Notes: a model not told the origin generated them from the letters alone. 50,511 bases of DNA from Prochlorococcus sp. AG-311-D23 (GCA_003284445.1 QBVH01000010.1:1-50511); one strand, 5' to 3'; shown: positions 1 to 7,094, counted from the stretch's first letter. Program-made: numbers and translations.

Positions 1-71
1 AGAAATTATTAATAAAAAAGTGTGACACTAGTGGAAATCATCGTATTACTATTGCTTTCAGTTATCAGATC

Positions 72-344
72 TCAGTTATAAAAAAAGTCAATTTCTTTAG
101 CTTTTAATCCATCCCAACCAGCTTTGATTAATCGTGTATTTAAAGTGTGTTGATCAAAATGTTTGGATCCAGTTTTAACAATACGGTTTCGCATTGATTT
201 CTTGACTCCACTTCTTTTACGAGCATTTTCTTTATCCATGACATCCCTGTAGAGGATAAGCATTTCTGATGGAATAGGACTTCCATCTAGATCTAATCCA
301 GCTTGGATAGCGTTATCAATTGCATCTGGGCCAGAAAAATCCAC
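72..344 (-). CDS. conserved hypothetical protein, 90 aa
   Basis: I do not recognise this gene. The 90-residue product is soluble and charged, with a basic middle (KENARKRSGVKK) and no membrane segment or Cys motif. The open frame begins at a GTG and contains two later ATGs (one in PSEMLIL, one in VMDKEN), so the N-terminus is uncertain. It lies about 90 bp beyond the stop of the DUF938 gene on the same strand, so the two could be co-transcribed. Confidence 0.5.
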   Translation of the reverse strand: MDFSGPDAIDNAIQAGLDLDGSPIPSEMLILYRDVMDKENARKRSGVKKSMRNRIVKTGSKHFDQHTLNTRLIKAGWDGLKAKEIDFFYN

Positions 345-431
345 AAGAAAAAAGCGTAATGGACTTATTCTCCTATCGCATCTACCAAATTTCTGAAATT
401 CTTAGTAGAAAAAGAAAAGTTGTGTGAAATT

Positions 432-1064
432 TTACTTTATAGAATAAATAACTGAAAGATTATTTGCTGGCATATCGATCACGTGATCAAGTTTAAATCC
501 ATTTTCAATTGCAATATCATTGACGTTGTTTAAATTGCGAAGCCCCCAGAGCGGGTTTTGAATTTTTAAGGATTGATCAAAATTCAAATTACTTTCTGAA
601 GTTTGTCTCTCTTTTCTTAAGAAAGGTCCATAGAGCATCAAAAAATTACTTTGATCTAGATATTTTCTTGATTGTTCAAACAAAGATCTTGTACAACTCC
701 ATGGTGAAATATGAATCATATTTATACACACAATTCCATTAATTAAAGATTTAATTGATTTAGTTATTGGCCAAGGACGCATTTCTACATCAAGATCAAT
801 AGGTTCAGGCATTTTGGAATAAAGACCCTCATGCTTAATCCATGAATTAATACTTTTTCGATGTACTAATTCAGGATCACTAGTTTGCCAGGTAATTGAA
901 GGAAATTTTTTTTGAAAGAATACTCCGTGTTCTCCACTACCACTAGCTATTTCTAAAAGCAAGCTATTAGGAGAAATATAATTGCTTAAAACGGAGGCGA
1001 TGGACTCACGGTTCCTTATCGTGGCAGGAAAATTTAGGCGACAGTCGTAATTTATATTGTCCAT
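432..1064 (-). CDS. DUF938 family SAM-dependent methyltransferase-like protein
   Basis: The product is a class I methyltransferase-fold protein of the DUF938 (UPF0585, METTL26-like) family, substrate unknown. The glycine-rich SAM-binding motif LLEIASGSGEHGVFF lies near residues 36-50, followed by WQTSDPE, which matches the family pattern LEIASGTGEH...WQPSD. The later NMIHISPW segment is the usual motif IV region. The length of 210 aa is normal for the family. The start is an ATG. The gene overlaps the 3' end of the upstream zinc-ribbon gene by 13 nt, which indicates a minus-strand operon with probable translational coupling. Family assignment is confident; the reaction is not known. Confidence 0.88.
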   Translation of the reverse strand: MDNINYDCRLNFPATIRNRESIASVLSNYISPNSLLLEIASGSGEHGVFFQKKFPSITWQTSDPELVHRKSINSWIKHEGLYSKMPEPIDLDVEMRPWPITKSIKSLINGIVCINMIHISPWSCTRSLFEQSRKYLDQSNFLMLYGPFLRKERQTSESNLNFDQSLKIQNPLWGLRNLNNVNDIAIENGFKLDHVIDMPANNLSVIYSIK

Positions 1065-1327
1065 GATTTATCAAAAGTTAATGTGACTAATGAATCAGAA
1101 TTGATTGGAAGTTTTTCCTTAGAAAAATCATTAATAACAAAAATAATCATTATTACTAAGGGAGCTAGAAATGCAGATGCGGCAACTGCTCCAATAATTC
1201 GTCTTGAATTTAATAAGGACTTTTTAACTAATGGGTCACCGCAGAGACCACAAATCAAAACACCATTACTGCTAGTTTTATGAAACTGATAGCGAGAAGA
1301 GCAGAAAGGGCAATAATATCGGCTCAT
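1052..1327 (-). CDS. small zinc-ribbon membrane protein
   Basis: Read from the ATG giving MSRYYCPFCSS, the protein has two CxxC knuckles about 20 residues apart (CPFC and CGLC), a classic zinc ribbon, followed by one hydrophobic helix (about AAVAASAFLAPLVIMIIFVI) and a short polar tail. A longer frame extends 7 residues upstream to an earlier ATG, but starting immediately before the zinc ribbon is more typical. Its 3' end overlaps the DUF938 gene by 13 nt. Likely membrane-anchored with a metal-binding cytoplasmic head. Function unknown. Confidence 0.72.
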   Translation of the reverse strand: MSRYYCPFCSSRYQFHKTSSNGVLICGLCGDPLVKKSLLNSRRIIGAVAASAFLAPLVIMIIFVINDFSKEKLPINSDSLVTLTFDKSWTI

Positions 1328-1417
1328 TTCTGATCTTATTAAAAACAAATTTATCTATATTAAATATGCCTACCATTATAAAAAGCAAACTAATTTGATT
1401 AACTGTAGGACTAAAAG

Positions 1418-2104
1418 ATGAGAGAAGAGAATGACGTATCAAATCATCTTTTACGGAATCTTGAGAGAATATCTCCAGAAAATTCTATTTTTAATTACAA
1501 AAATGGAAGAAAAGCCTTCTTATCATTAGGACAAGGAAATATTCGTGAATGGTTGGAGACATTTCTTCCGAATACAAGAATAATTTTAGAACCAAAAATC
1601 ATTGGATCAATCATTGGCATTCAATATATCAATGGAGAATTAAACAAGGTCATAAATAAAAGTAGTCAAGACATTACAGAAAGTGTAAGTTCTCTAAAAA
1701 AGATTCCTAAAAGCCTTCCGATTAAAAACAGAATAGAAATACAAGGAGTTCTTTACCACGATAAAAATTTATCAACTAGAAAAAATGAAAATGAATTTAT
1801 AGAAAATCAAAATTTAGAATCACAGTCTAAAAGACTTAAATTCTGCGCTTTTCAAATATATCATTGCAATATTAATCACTTTCAATCACTTCAAGAGTTA
1901 AAACATCTAAATTTTGAAATTCCTCAAACTCAATTTACAAACTTTACTTCAGATTTCGAAATCTATCTTCAATGTTGGAAAGAGGGTAAGTTATTTACAA
2001 GCTATCCAACAAATGGATTAGTATTGAAAATCAATTCAAGAAAATTGCAAAAGTATCTTGGAGAAAATAACCTATCAATACCTTGGGCATACGCCATAAA
2101 TTAA
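1418..2104 (+). CDS. NAD-dependent DNA ligase (LigA) adenylation-domain-like protein, degenerate
   Basis: The 228-residue protein follows the LigA nucleotidyltransferase domain from motif I to motif V. EPKIIG near residue 57 matches the adenylation motif ExKxDG. It is followed by a ...NGEL...ITESV...IP.LP block, IEIQGVLY (LigA LEVRGEVF), and NGLVLKIN (LigA DGVVIKVN) near the end, then PWAYAIN (LigA PRWAIAFK). The lysine of motif I remains, but the motif I Asp, the motif III Glu, the motif IV Asp and the final motif V Lys are all changed. The OB, zinc-finger, HhH and BRCT domains are absent. I infer a catalytically impaired or repurposed ligase fragment, not the cell's LigA. The stop overlaps the next ATG by one base. 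Confidence 0.72.
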   Translation: MREENDVSNHLLRNLERISPENSIFNYKNGRKAFLSLGQGNIREWLETFLPNTRIILEPKIIGSIIGIQYINGELNKVINKSSQDITESVSSLKKIPKSLPIKNRIEIQGVLYHDKNLSTRKNENEFIENQNLESQSKRLKFCAFQIYHCNINHFQSLQELKHLNFEIPQTQFTNFTSDFEIYLQCWKEGKLFTSYPTNGLVLKINSRKLQKYLGENNLSIPWAYAIN

Positions 2105-2250
2105 TGATTATTGCTACGACGCAAAAAGCATCACAAGTGGTGGGAGGGGTAGAGATCCTTTCCCCAATTGGATTAACCATCCTAACTATAGGAATACTAT
2201 TTACAGTAGGTGTGCCACTAACAATGATTTTAAGAGGCAAGAAAGATTGA
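2104..2250 (+). CDS. one-helix microprotein, 48 aa
   Basis: The ATG shares its A with the TAA of the ligase-like gene, so translation is probably coupled. The 48-residue product has a polar N-terminus, a single hydrophobic segment (about PIGLTILTIGILFTVGVPLTMIL) and a basic end RGKKD, which predicts a cytoplasmic C-terminus by the positive-inside rule. No family recognised. A minus-strand open frame across this stretch is its shadow. Confidence 0.6.
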   Translation: MIIATTQKASQVVGGVEILSPIGLTILTIGILFTVGVPLTMILRGKKD

Positions 2251-2364
2251 GGTATTTTCACTGACGATTTTATCGAGAATAAAATTGTGAGTAACTAAAC
2301 AAACAACTACAGAATAATGATTTAGATTAAACTCTTAAAAAGCAAAATTCAATACAAGAGAGAT

Positions 2365-2802
2365 ATGAATAAAGATACTAAAATTTTAATTCCTAATATC
2401 TACTACTTTTTTAAGTCTATACAACCTAACAAATTTCATTTTAATTTGCTATTGCTATCAGGATTACTCTTAGTACCATTGCAAAAAACCAGATCCGAAC
2501 AAATGTTTCTAAAATGTGTTGGTAAATATGAAATAAATAGAGGTGCTCTAATCAAACCAGATTGGGTAACGAGCTATCTAACAATTAATCTAGATGGATT
2601 AATATCTACTATTGACGATAAAGGAATAATAAAAGAAGGAAGGACTTTGATTAGACGTAATTCATACACAATTACACACAGAGATAATAAAAAAAACGTT
2701 AAGAATATCTACAAAATAAATGGAAAACACGGTACATACTCAGTTATTTCACCTCAAAGAAATAGAACTTTGATAGGAACCTGTCAAAAAGGAAGAGGTT
2801 AA
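2365..2802 (+). CDS. hypothetical secreted or membrane-anchored protein, 145 aa
   Basis: There is an N-terminal hydrophobic stretch at about residues 26-40 (FNLLLLSGLLLVPLQ) after a rather long polar leader, followed by a soluble domain with two cysteines (KCVGKYEINRGALI and LIGTCQKGRG) that could form a disulfide. The pattern suggests an exported or anchored protein. No family recognised. It starts about 115 bp after the preceding stop and reads alone. Confidence 0.6.
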   Translation: MNKDTKILIPNIYYFFKSIQPNKFHFNLLLLSGLLLVPLQKTRSEQMFLKCVGKYEINRGALIKPDWVTSYLTINLDGLISTIDDKGIIKEGRTLIRRNSYTITHRDNKKNVKNIYKINGKHGTYSVISPQRNRTLIGTCQKGRG

Positions 2803-2854
2803 GGAGATTAATTTATAAAATATAAAAGACTACTTCAATTATTTTCTAAATCGA

Positions 2855-2995
2855 CTATTTATCATTTATTTTACTTTGATCAAGGCCTTGGGCTCTACGG
2901 TTTTTGGCAATACCTCCAACCCCAATCACTAAAAAAGTTGTGTAGAGAAAAACAGTAGAAACAACTGTAATGATTGCAATAGTGAAATAATTCAT
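2855..2995 (-). CDS. one-helix microprotein, 46 aa
   Basis: A minus-strand ATG opens 46 codons. One transmembrane helix (about FTIAIITVVSTVFLYTTFLV) is followed by a glycine-rich turn and a polar basic tail (KNRRAQGLDQSK). This organisation is shared by many small picocyanobacterial membrane proteins in this window. No homologue recognised. Codon use is AT-rich like its neighbours. Confidence 0.55.
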   Translation of the reverse strand: MNYFTIAIITVVSTVFLYTTFLVIGVGGIAKNRRAQGLDQSKINDK

Positions 2996-3001
2996 TTTTA
3001 A

Positions 3002-3139
3002 TTATTGATTATACTTGGCCCATAATTTAACAGGAAGTGTCAATACAACCGCTTAAGTAAAGACAACAGTAACGCCACTGATAAGTATCGCAAACGTAAT
3101 AATGAAAAAAGGCAGGACTTGAATTTTATTGTTATTCAT
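3002..3139 (-). pseudogene. small membrane protein frame interrupted by an in-frame TAA
   Basis: From the minus-strand ATG, 28 codons encode a hydrophobic peptide (MNNNKIQVLPFFIITFAILI then SGVTVVFT) that ends at TAA (3053-3055). The same frame continues without another stop for 16 codons (AVVLTLPVKLWAKYNQ) to a second TAA at 3002-3004. The continuation is hydrophobic and then basic, like the C-terminus of a membrane protein, so a nonsense mutation is the simplest reading. It could also be an intact 28-residue peptide. Confidence 0.4.
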
Positions 3140-3295
3140 AGAATTCAATTTTTTTATACGGTAATAAAATCACAAAGAGGACGAGACGAATAACTACGCA
3201 AAAACATTAGTAATAACCGGCCTACAATAATTTTTTGTTAAAAGCAATTAGTTAAGAAGATTTTAAGTATAAAAATTATTAGCTAGAATTTAAAA

Positions 3296-3610
3296 ATGCT
3301 TTCAATTTTAGTTGATATGTGGGTAAGCATAGATCTTTGCTTAGTACCAATAGGGGTAGGTGTCTCATTATCTCCATACATAAAGACGTGCTTATCAATT
3401 ATTGAGGAACATAAGCTTGAGTATGAACTGGGTCCAAATGGAACTGCAGTTGAAGGGGAGTGGGATCAAGTTTTTGAATGCGTAAAGAAATGCCATGAGG
3501 CAGTTCATAGCAAAGGTGCTCCACGTGTTTATACAACATTAAAAGTAAATACACGTACAGATAAGAAGCAATTATTTAAAGAAAAAGTGGAAAGTGTAAG
3601 AGGCTCATAG
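3296..3610 (+). CDS. MTH1187 / YqgV (DUF77) family thiamine-binding-like protein
   Basis: MWVSIDLCLVPIGVGVSLSPYI, ELGPNGTAVEGEWDQVFECVKKCHEAVHSKGAPRVYTTLKVNTRTDK is the full signature of the MTH1187/YkoF-like ferredoxin-fold family: a conserved PxG near the start, GTxxEGEWD in the middle, and RVYTTLKVxTR at the end. Family members bind thiamine or its precursors and are usually tetrameric and cytosolic. The frame opens at 3296, but the family normally begins at the second Met (3317, MWVSIDL), which I prefer. Upstream is about 300 bp of AT-rich spacer. Family very likely; the ligand is inferred from relatives. Confidence 0.85.
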   Translation: MLSILVDMWVSIDLCLVPIGVGVSLSPYIKTCLSIIEEHKLEYELGPNGTAVEGEWDQVFECVKKCHEAVHSKGAPRVYTTLKVNTRTDKKQLFKEKVESVRGS

Positions 3611-3731
3611 CAAAAGAATTTAAAAGCATTAAGAAAAAGTTTAAAACCCTAAAACAAAAGAAAGATCCCAACATTTACCCATGCATATTTATAGAAGTAC
3701 TGATATAAAAGAAATACCAGCACGGTAATTA

Positions 3732-3833
3732 ATGACTATCTTTGCTCGTCTAAGCAGATCAGAAGTTATTCACGGAAGAGTGGCTATGTTTATCGTTGCC
3801 ATCTGGTTATTCACAAACTATCTAATTCGTTAA
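3732..3833 (+). CDS. very short high-light-inducible-like (Hli) protein, 33 aa
   Basis: The 33-residue protein is essentially one chlorophyll-binding helix: SRSEVIHGRVAMFIVAIWLF. The ExxxGRxAM core is the Hli/LHC chlorophyll-binding signature, with Glu and His at the expected positions. It lacks the TTGQIIPG tail of the other Hli proteins in this window. It would sit in the thylakoid membrane and may bind chlorophyll or aid photosystem repair (family knowledge). The following gene starts 2 bp after its stop, indicating an operon. Confidence 0.7.
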   Translation: MTIFARLSRSEVIHGRVAMFIVAIWLFTNYLIR

Positions 3834-3835
3834 GA

Positions 3836-3973
3836 ATGGCTAACCCTATTAAAACTTGGTTTTTTGAATTAATCGAAGATGCGATAGGCAGTAAAGCCAT
3901 GAAGCAATTTAAGGAAGAAGAAGAAGGAAAAAAAAAGAATCCCGAATCAAATAATGAGCCCAAACACAATTAG
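3836..3973 (+). CDS. small charged protein, 45 aa
   Basis: Starts 2 bp after the mini-Hli gene. The N-terminal half (NPIKTWFFELIEDAIGSKAMKQF) can form an amphipathic helix; the rest is an acidic/basic disordered tail (EEEEGKKKN...). The tight spacing suggests co-expression with the Hli protein. Family not recognised. Confidence 0.55.
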   Translation: MANPIKTWFFELIEDAIGSKAMKQFKEEEEGKKKNPESNNEPKHN

Positions 3974-4012
3974 GTGTTAAAGACTCCTACTAGTTATATA
4001 GCTAAACAAGAA

Positions 4013-4183
4013 TCAATCCCATTCAGCCGCAACGGCTCTTAAACCACTAGCAATGATTTCATTGGGGCAATTAGTATCTTCCTTTAAGGCCTTAGCTGCA
4101 AGATGAACGTTCTCCCAAAATACTGACACTGCTCCAGTTTTTTGATCATCAGTGAATTTAAAATCCTCAAAAGCTTTTGGCAT
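4013..4183 (-). CDS. small soluble protein, 56 aa
   Basis: Begins MPKAFEDFKF and contains VFWENVHLAAKALKEDTNCPNEIIASGLRAVAAEWD, mostly helical, with one cysteine and no membrane segment. The frame is clean with an ATG start. It may form an operon with the two other minus-strand small genes upstream of it. No family recognised with confidence. Confidence 0.55.
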   Translation of the reverse strand: MPKAFEDFKFTDDQKTGAVSVFWENVHLAAKALKEDTNCPNEIIASGLRAVAAEWD

Positions 4184-4216
4184 TTTCCTATTTTTTTTTA
4201 AGTTCTAGCAAAAAAT

Positions 4217-4369
4217 TCATTCATCAACCTTAATCTTCACTGCTTCAATGTAATTATCTTTTTTATTATCTAAAGATAGTTTCCATGTGATTAAAACTGC
4301 TATGGTCGTTAAAAATATAAAGCCAACACTTTGAACAAAATCTATATAGGTTGCCAAAAAATAAGTCAT
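4217..4369 (-). CDS. one-helix microprotein, 50 aa
   Basis: Encoded 33 bp upstream of the preceding small minus-strand gene. One transmembrane helix (FVQSVGFIFLTTIAVLITWKL) is followed by a polar C-terminal tail rich in Lys and Asp. No family recognised. Confidence 0.52.
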   Translation of the reverse strand: MTYFLATYIDFVQSVGFIFLTTIAVLITWKLSLDNKKDNYIEAVKIKVDE

Positions 4370-4447
4370 TGAGAACTTGATTTTTTCAAATGTAGAGGAA
4401 AAAAATCAAATGACAAATTCAACAACACAAAAACAATAAACAGTAAC

Positions 4448-4588
4448 TTAATGATCTGTTGAAGCCACATAACTATCACTCAACAAGCAACCAGTACCAA
4501 GATCAAACACATTTTCCAAATTAGATAGCAAATCTTTTAATTCTTCTCCACTGATTCTTTTAATTTCTTGATAAGTTTCTTTAGACAT
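4448..4588 (-). CDS. hypothetical small protein, 46 aa
   Basis: MSKETYQEIKRISGEELKDLLSNLENVFDLGTGC... is acidic, helical and soluble, with two cysteines near the end. The open frame extends 14 codons further upstream to a TTG, but the ATG at 4588 is the more natural start. Its promoter side faces the start of the large direct repeat about 190 bp away. Confidence 0.45.
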   Translation of the reverse strand: MSKETYQEIKRISGEELKDLLSNLENVFDLGTGCLLSDSYVASTDH

Positions 4589-4840
4589 TGAAAAATAAAT
4601 AAAATCAGATGCAAATTTAACCACTCCCAATCAGTTACAGAGACCGTAAAGACCGATAGGGGTAATTGCCTTTCGGTATACTTCAATAAAAAAAAATAAT
4701 GATAATAATAAGTTTGCCTATATAAAAAATTCTAATCAATGCCAAATACAAATTAACTATACCTATTCAAAATAGATATTAAGTAATTATTCCTACACGG
4801 CTGATAGTGATTTGTTCTTATATTTTTTGAACTTCTCAGG

Positions 4841-4876
4841 ACAACCTTCTTTTTATACTGAGCTTTAGAAGGTTGT
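4841..4876 (+). other. hairpin inside repeat copy 1
   Basis: ACAACCTTCT and AGAAGGTTGT form a perfect 10-bp stem with a 16-nt loop, followed by TTCTTTG. It could be a weak terminator or the 5' fold of an RNA. The same hairpin is present in repeat copy 2. Confidence 0.6.
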
Positions 4877-4924
4877 TTCTTTGAATAAAAACGTCAGTGC
4901 TCCTCCCCAGAAGCCAATTAATTG

Positions 4925-4984
4925 ATGACCACAACAACTAATTGCCTGACGTACATTATCCTAAAATCTCCTTTTCATCAATAG
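4925..4984 (+). CDS. candidate 19-residue peptide ORF within repeat (copy 1)
   Basis: An ATG opens 19 codons reading MTTTTNCLTYIILKSPFHQ. I see no clear Shine-Dalgarno sequence. The copy in the second repeat (15698-15757) is identical, so coding constraint cannot be judged from this window. Listed because it sits just before the candidate sRNA and could be a leader peptide. Confidence 0.2.
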   Translation: MTTTTNCLTYIILKSPFHQ

Positions 4985-5078
4985 TTCTGTAGGACCGTAC
5001 GTATTTGGCAGGGAAACCGTAGAAACTTAAATCTTTTTTATTTAGACATTTAAAAAGGGCCCTAGGGACCCTTTTTCT
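4985..5078 (+). ncRNA. candidate sRNA ending at a strong terminator (repeat copy 1)
   Basis: The segment has no long ORF and includes CAGGGAAACCGTAGAAACTT, then a terminator-like fold at about 5053-5077 (AAAAAGGG ... CCCTTTTT enclosing CCCTAGGG). The repeated GAAAC-type words followed by a terminator recall the cyanobacterial Yfr2-family RNAs, but the sequence does not match a family I can name with confidence. The 5' end is not defined. Confidence 0.4.
5053..5077 (+). terminator. intrinsic terminator in repeat copy 1
   Basis: AAAAAGGG pairs with CCCTTTTT, with an inner CCC/GGG pairing, and ends in a T run. The A/T flanks make it potentially bidirectional. Confidence 0.75.
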
Positions 5079-5110
5079 TTACCGATTCTTTGGAAGCTTC
5101 TGGATTTGGC

Positions 5111-5146
5111 AGCCTGGGGCCAAGTGTCTAGTTGTAAGGCTTTTTT
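5111..5146 (+). terminator. second terminator-like hairpin in repeat copy 1
   Basis: AGCCT and AGGCT pair across a 20-odd-nt loop and are followed directly by T6. The stem is short, so efficiency may be modest. Confidence 0.45.
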
Positions 5147-5252
5147 ACTCCGTTAGGGCACCTAAACGATGCAGTGGAGTTTCGACTGAATTGACGCACC
5201 TAAATCATTGATCCTTGTCGCATCAGACGAATAGCCTACTTATTCTTTGAGA

Positions 5253-5420
5253 ATGTTGGAGCAGGAACCAGAATTCAGTTCGCTTCTCTTAAATACTCAG
5301 GTGGAGTGTCGACCATTAATGGTGCCTCTTAACTCAACAAACGTATCTTTGCTCTATTCGCACCTCAACGCAATCAGCCTTAATGCCCATTGCTTTTCCA
5401 CTACACCTGATCAAAAATAG
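5253..5420 (+). CDS. candidate 55-residue ORF within repeat (copy 1)
   Basis: An ATG opens 55 codons (MLEQEPEFSSLLLNTQVECR, then PLMVPLNSTNVSLLYSHLNAI and a polar tail) ending at TAG just before the repeat boundary. It resembles no family I know, and its GC content is slightly above its surroundings. The copy at 16026-16193 is identical. It may be a real small protein or a chance frame within a structured RNA region. Confidence 0.3.
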   Translation: MLEQEPEFSSLLLNTQVECRPLMVPLNSTNVSLLYSHLNAISLNAHCFSTTPDQK

Positions 5421-5464
5421 TAAGTTTGGGGTCTAAAACTTCTATCTCAAATCAAACCATCAAT

Positions 5465-5809
5465 ATGTCGAGAGAACAAACAAGTAAACAAGATCAAATA
5501 AGCATTTTCGGTGAAATAGCTAAAGGGTGTAGAACTGATCATCAAAAAATTGAATTTTTCGATTCATCTAAGGAAGCATTTTTCACAGATTCAATTGAAT
5601 CAACAAGCTCGGTTAATGAAGATATCCCTAAAGACTTAGACGACGGGTTTTACGTATACGCAAATATGAAAAAACTTAGTGACACGGAGCTTGAAGAGTT
5701 AAAAAGTCTTTCATGGAAAGAATACCCAGAAAACTTTAAGATATTTTTATTCGATTTTTGCATCTTAAATGGTGATGCATATTCAAAATATTTCCCCAAT
5801 TCAAAGTAG
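5465..5809 (+). CDS. hypothetical acidic protein, 114 aa
   Basis: A soluble, acidic protein (DSSKEAFFTDSIESTSSVNEDIPKDLDDGFYVYANMKKLSDTE...) with an aromatic-rich C-terminal part (NFKIFLFDFCILNGDAYSKYF). The frame is open from 5426 inside the repeat, but the ATG at 5465 lies 29 bp after the repeat end, exactly as the ATG of the 16237 gene lies 28 bp after repeat copy 2. This supports 5465 as the true start. No family recognised. Confidence 0.6.
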   Translation: MSREQTSKQDQISIFGEIAKGCRTDHQKIEFFDSSKEAFFTDSIESTSSVNEDIPKDLDDGFYVYANMKKLSDTELEELKSLSWKEYPENFKIFLFDFCILNGDAYSKYFPNSK

Positions 5810-5934
5810 TTTTAGCAAAGAATATTTAAAGACATCCGATAATATATTTATTGCATTCAGTCCACAAATATGATGCGTTATTGCAAGCAAGGTGGAAGCT
5901 TTTAAATTGAAGAAATAACTTTATTTCTCACCTA

Positions 5935-6201
5935 ATGCTTGAAACAACTGTATGTACATTTTATGTGAATGTACCTTACGATGAATGGGTGAAAAAGTTT
6001 GACAACGATGAGGCACCAGCTAGATCAGCCAAAGGTATAAAGGTGATTTTCAGAGGTGTCAGCAAAGACAATCCTGAAAAAGAGATCGTTGTAGTTCAAG
6101 CTTTAGAGGGTGTCTTAGGGAAACATATACAAGAGAACATTGAAATATTAAAAAAAAATGGTGCAGTCATGAGTACTGCAGAACCTAGTCTCTGGTCTTG
6201 A
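5935..6201 (+). CDS. DUF3764-like small protein, 88 aa
   Basis: MLETTVCTFYVNVPYDEWVKKFDNDEAPARSAKGIKVIFRGVSKDNPEKEIVVVQALEG... shares its layout (a beta strand, DEWxxxFD, a charged turn, an IxxxFRG strand, IVVxQ) with the proteins at 28368-28679 and 43219-43515. This is the DUF3764 pattern, a small alpha-beta (ferredoxin-like or ABM-like) fold found in marine picocyanobacteria. Function unknown. Three divergent copies in one 50-kb window is notable. Confidence 0.7.
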   Translation: MLETTVCTFYVNVPYDEWVKKFDNDEAPARSAKGIKVIFRGVSKDNPEKEIVVVQALEGVLGKHIQENIEILKKNGAVMSTAEPSLWS

Positions 6202-6268
6202 GGATCCACATTCCTTAGGTATAAATAAAGAATCAAGTCAAAAGATTAGTCTCAATTAAATCTGTACA

Positions 6269-6538
6269 ATGATTAGAAATCTGTTTTTCTTAATTCTCGG
6301 AGCATTTAGCGGTCTCTGGTTTATATGGCCTCAAATCATTACGACCAAAGGTTGGGAATGCACGAAAGATGTGATTGCATCTTCTAATGAAGATTTAACA
6401 GATATTGAATCATTCGTTGAATCGTTGCCAAACAGAATAAAATTAGGTTTGGCTGTTTCTCCTAAAACATTGCTAAAGAGAGAGAACCTTACTCGTATCG
6501 AGAAGCTCAGAATTGTTGGAGATGCTTGCTTTAGATAA
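6269..6538 (+). CDS. small exported or anchored protein, 89 aa
   Basis: MIRNLFFLILGAFSGLWFIW at the start is a signal anchor or uncleaved signal. The rest (TTKGWECTKDVIASSNED... LRIVGDACFR) is soluble with two cysteines that could pair. No family recognised. It is transcribed toward the convergent PTOX gene. Confidence 0.6.
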   Translation: MIRNLFFLILGAFSGLWFIWPQIITTKGWECTKDVIASSNEDLTDIESFVESLPNRIKLGLAVSPKTLLKRENLTRIEKLRIVGDACFR

Positions 6539-6590
6539 TTTAGAAAGCAAAAGGAAAAATTATCATTATTATCAACAAAAAGTTGACGTC

Positions 6591-7094
6591 TTAACTTATT
6601 AAAGCAATTGCTTCTTTTAATTCGTTCGCGTGATTGATCTCATCCTGAGCAATTTCACGTATCCTCTGATCGCTTGGATTAACGGTTAGATATTTTGCAT
6701 ATGTTTCATACGCATGCTCTTCAATTTTAATATTGATATCGTATGCATTTGATGGCGATAGTAAGTAATAAAAAACCATTACCCAGTAATAGAAGAGCAC
6801 TAAATGCCTGGCAAGAAATCGATCAACCCAATATCTATTGCCGCTTCGTGATTCCATCTCTTCTAAATGCTCCGTCTCATTGATTGCTTGGTAAAAATGA
6901 GCCTTCATTAGCTTGTTGCTTAAAGGAGTCTTTAGGCCAAGCGACTCTTGTAAATGCAAAACTGATAAGAATGCAAAATAAGGTGCTCTAGCAATTACCT
7001 CAAGAACCCAAAAACGTTGAATCGGTCTACCTTCGTAGATCCGATCAAGAATACTTACGCTGAAATCTAAAACAAATGAATTAAAACCTTTCAT
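6591..7094 (-). CDS. ptox: plastoquinol terminal oxidase / alternative oxidase family (PTOX-like)
   Basis: A di-iron carboxylate oxidase of the AOX/PTOX family, which oxidises plastoquinol and reduces O2 to water at the thylakoid membrane and relieves over-reduction. All ligand motifs are visible: LEVIAR (Glu32), NETEH (Glu73, His76), EEHAYETY (Glu125/126) and DEINH (Glu152, His155). At 167 aa it is shorter than plant PTOX because it lacks a transit peptide, as expected for cyanobacteria. The second iron-ligand motif reads NETEHLEEM where AOX usually has NERMHL, so this is a divergent member. It sits inside the segment bounded by the direct repeats and converges with the 6269 gene. Confidence 0.88.
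   Translation of the reverse strand: MKGFNSFVLDFSVSILDRIYEGRPIQRFWVLEVIARAPYFAFLSVLHLQESLGLKTPLSNKLMKAHFYQAINETEHLEEMESRSGNRYWVDRFLARHLVLFYYWVMVFYYLLSPSNAYDINIKIEEHAYETYAKYLTVNPSDQRIREIAQDEINHANELKEAIALIS

Larger units (their letters stand above)
4779..5435 (+). repeat. large direct repeat, copy 1 (about 657 bp)
   Basis: Bases 4779-5435 recur at 15551-16208. On line-by-line comparison the two copies agree throughout except for one length change in a T tract (T6 here, T7 in copy 2). The unit contains a 10-bp hairpin (4841-4876), a 19-codon ORF, a probable sRNA segment with a strong terminator near 5053-5077, a second terminator near 5111-5146, three GCACCT(A/C)AA repeats and a 55-codon ORF. 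Both copies end 28-29 bp before the ATG of a small gene, so the repeat could supply a promoter or leader. It contains no transposase. Confidence 0.95.
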
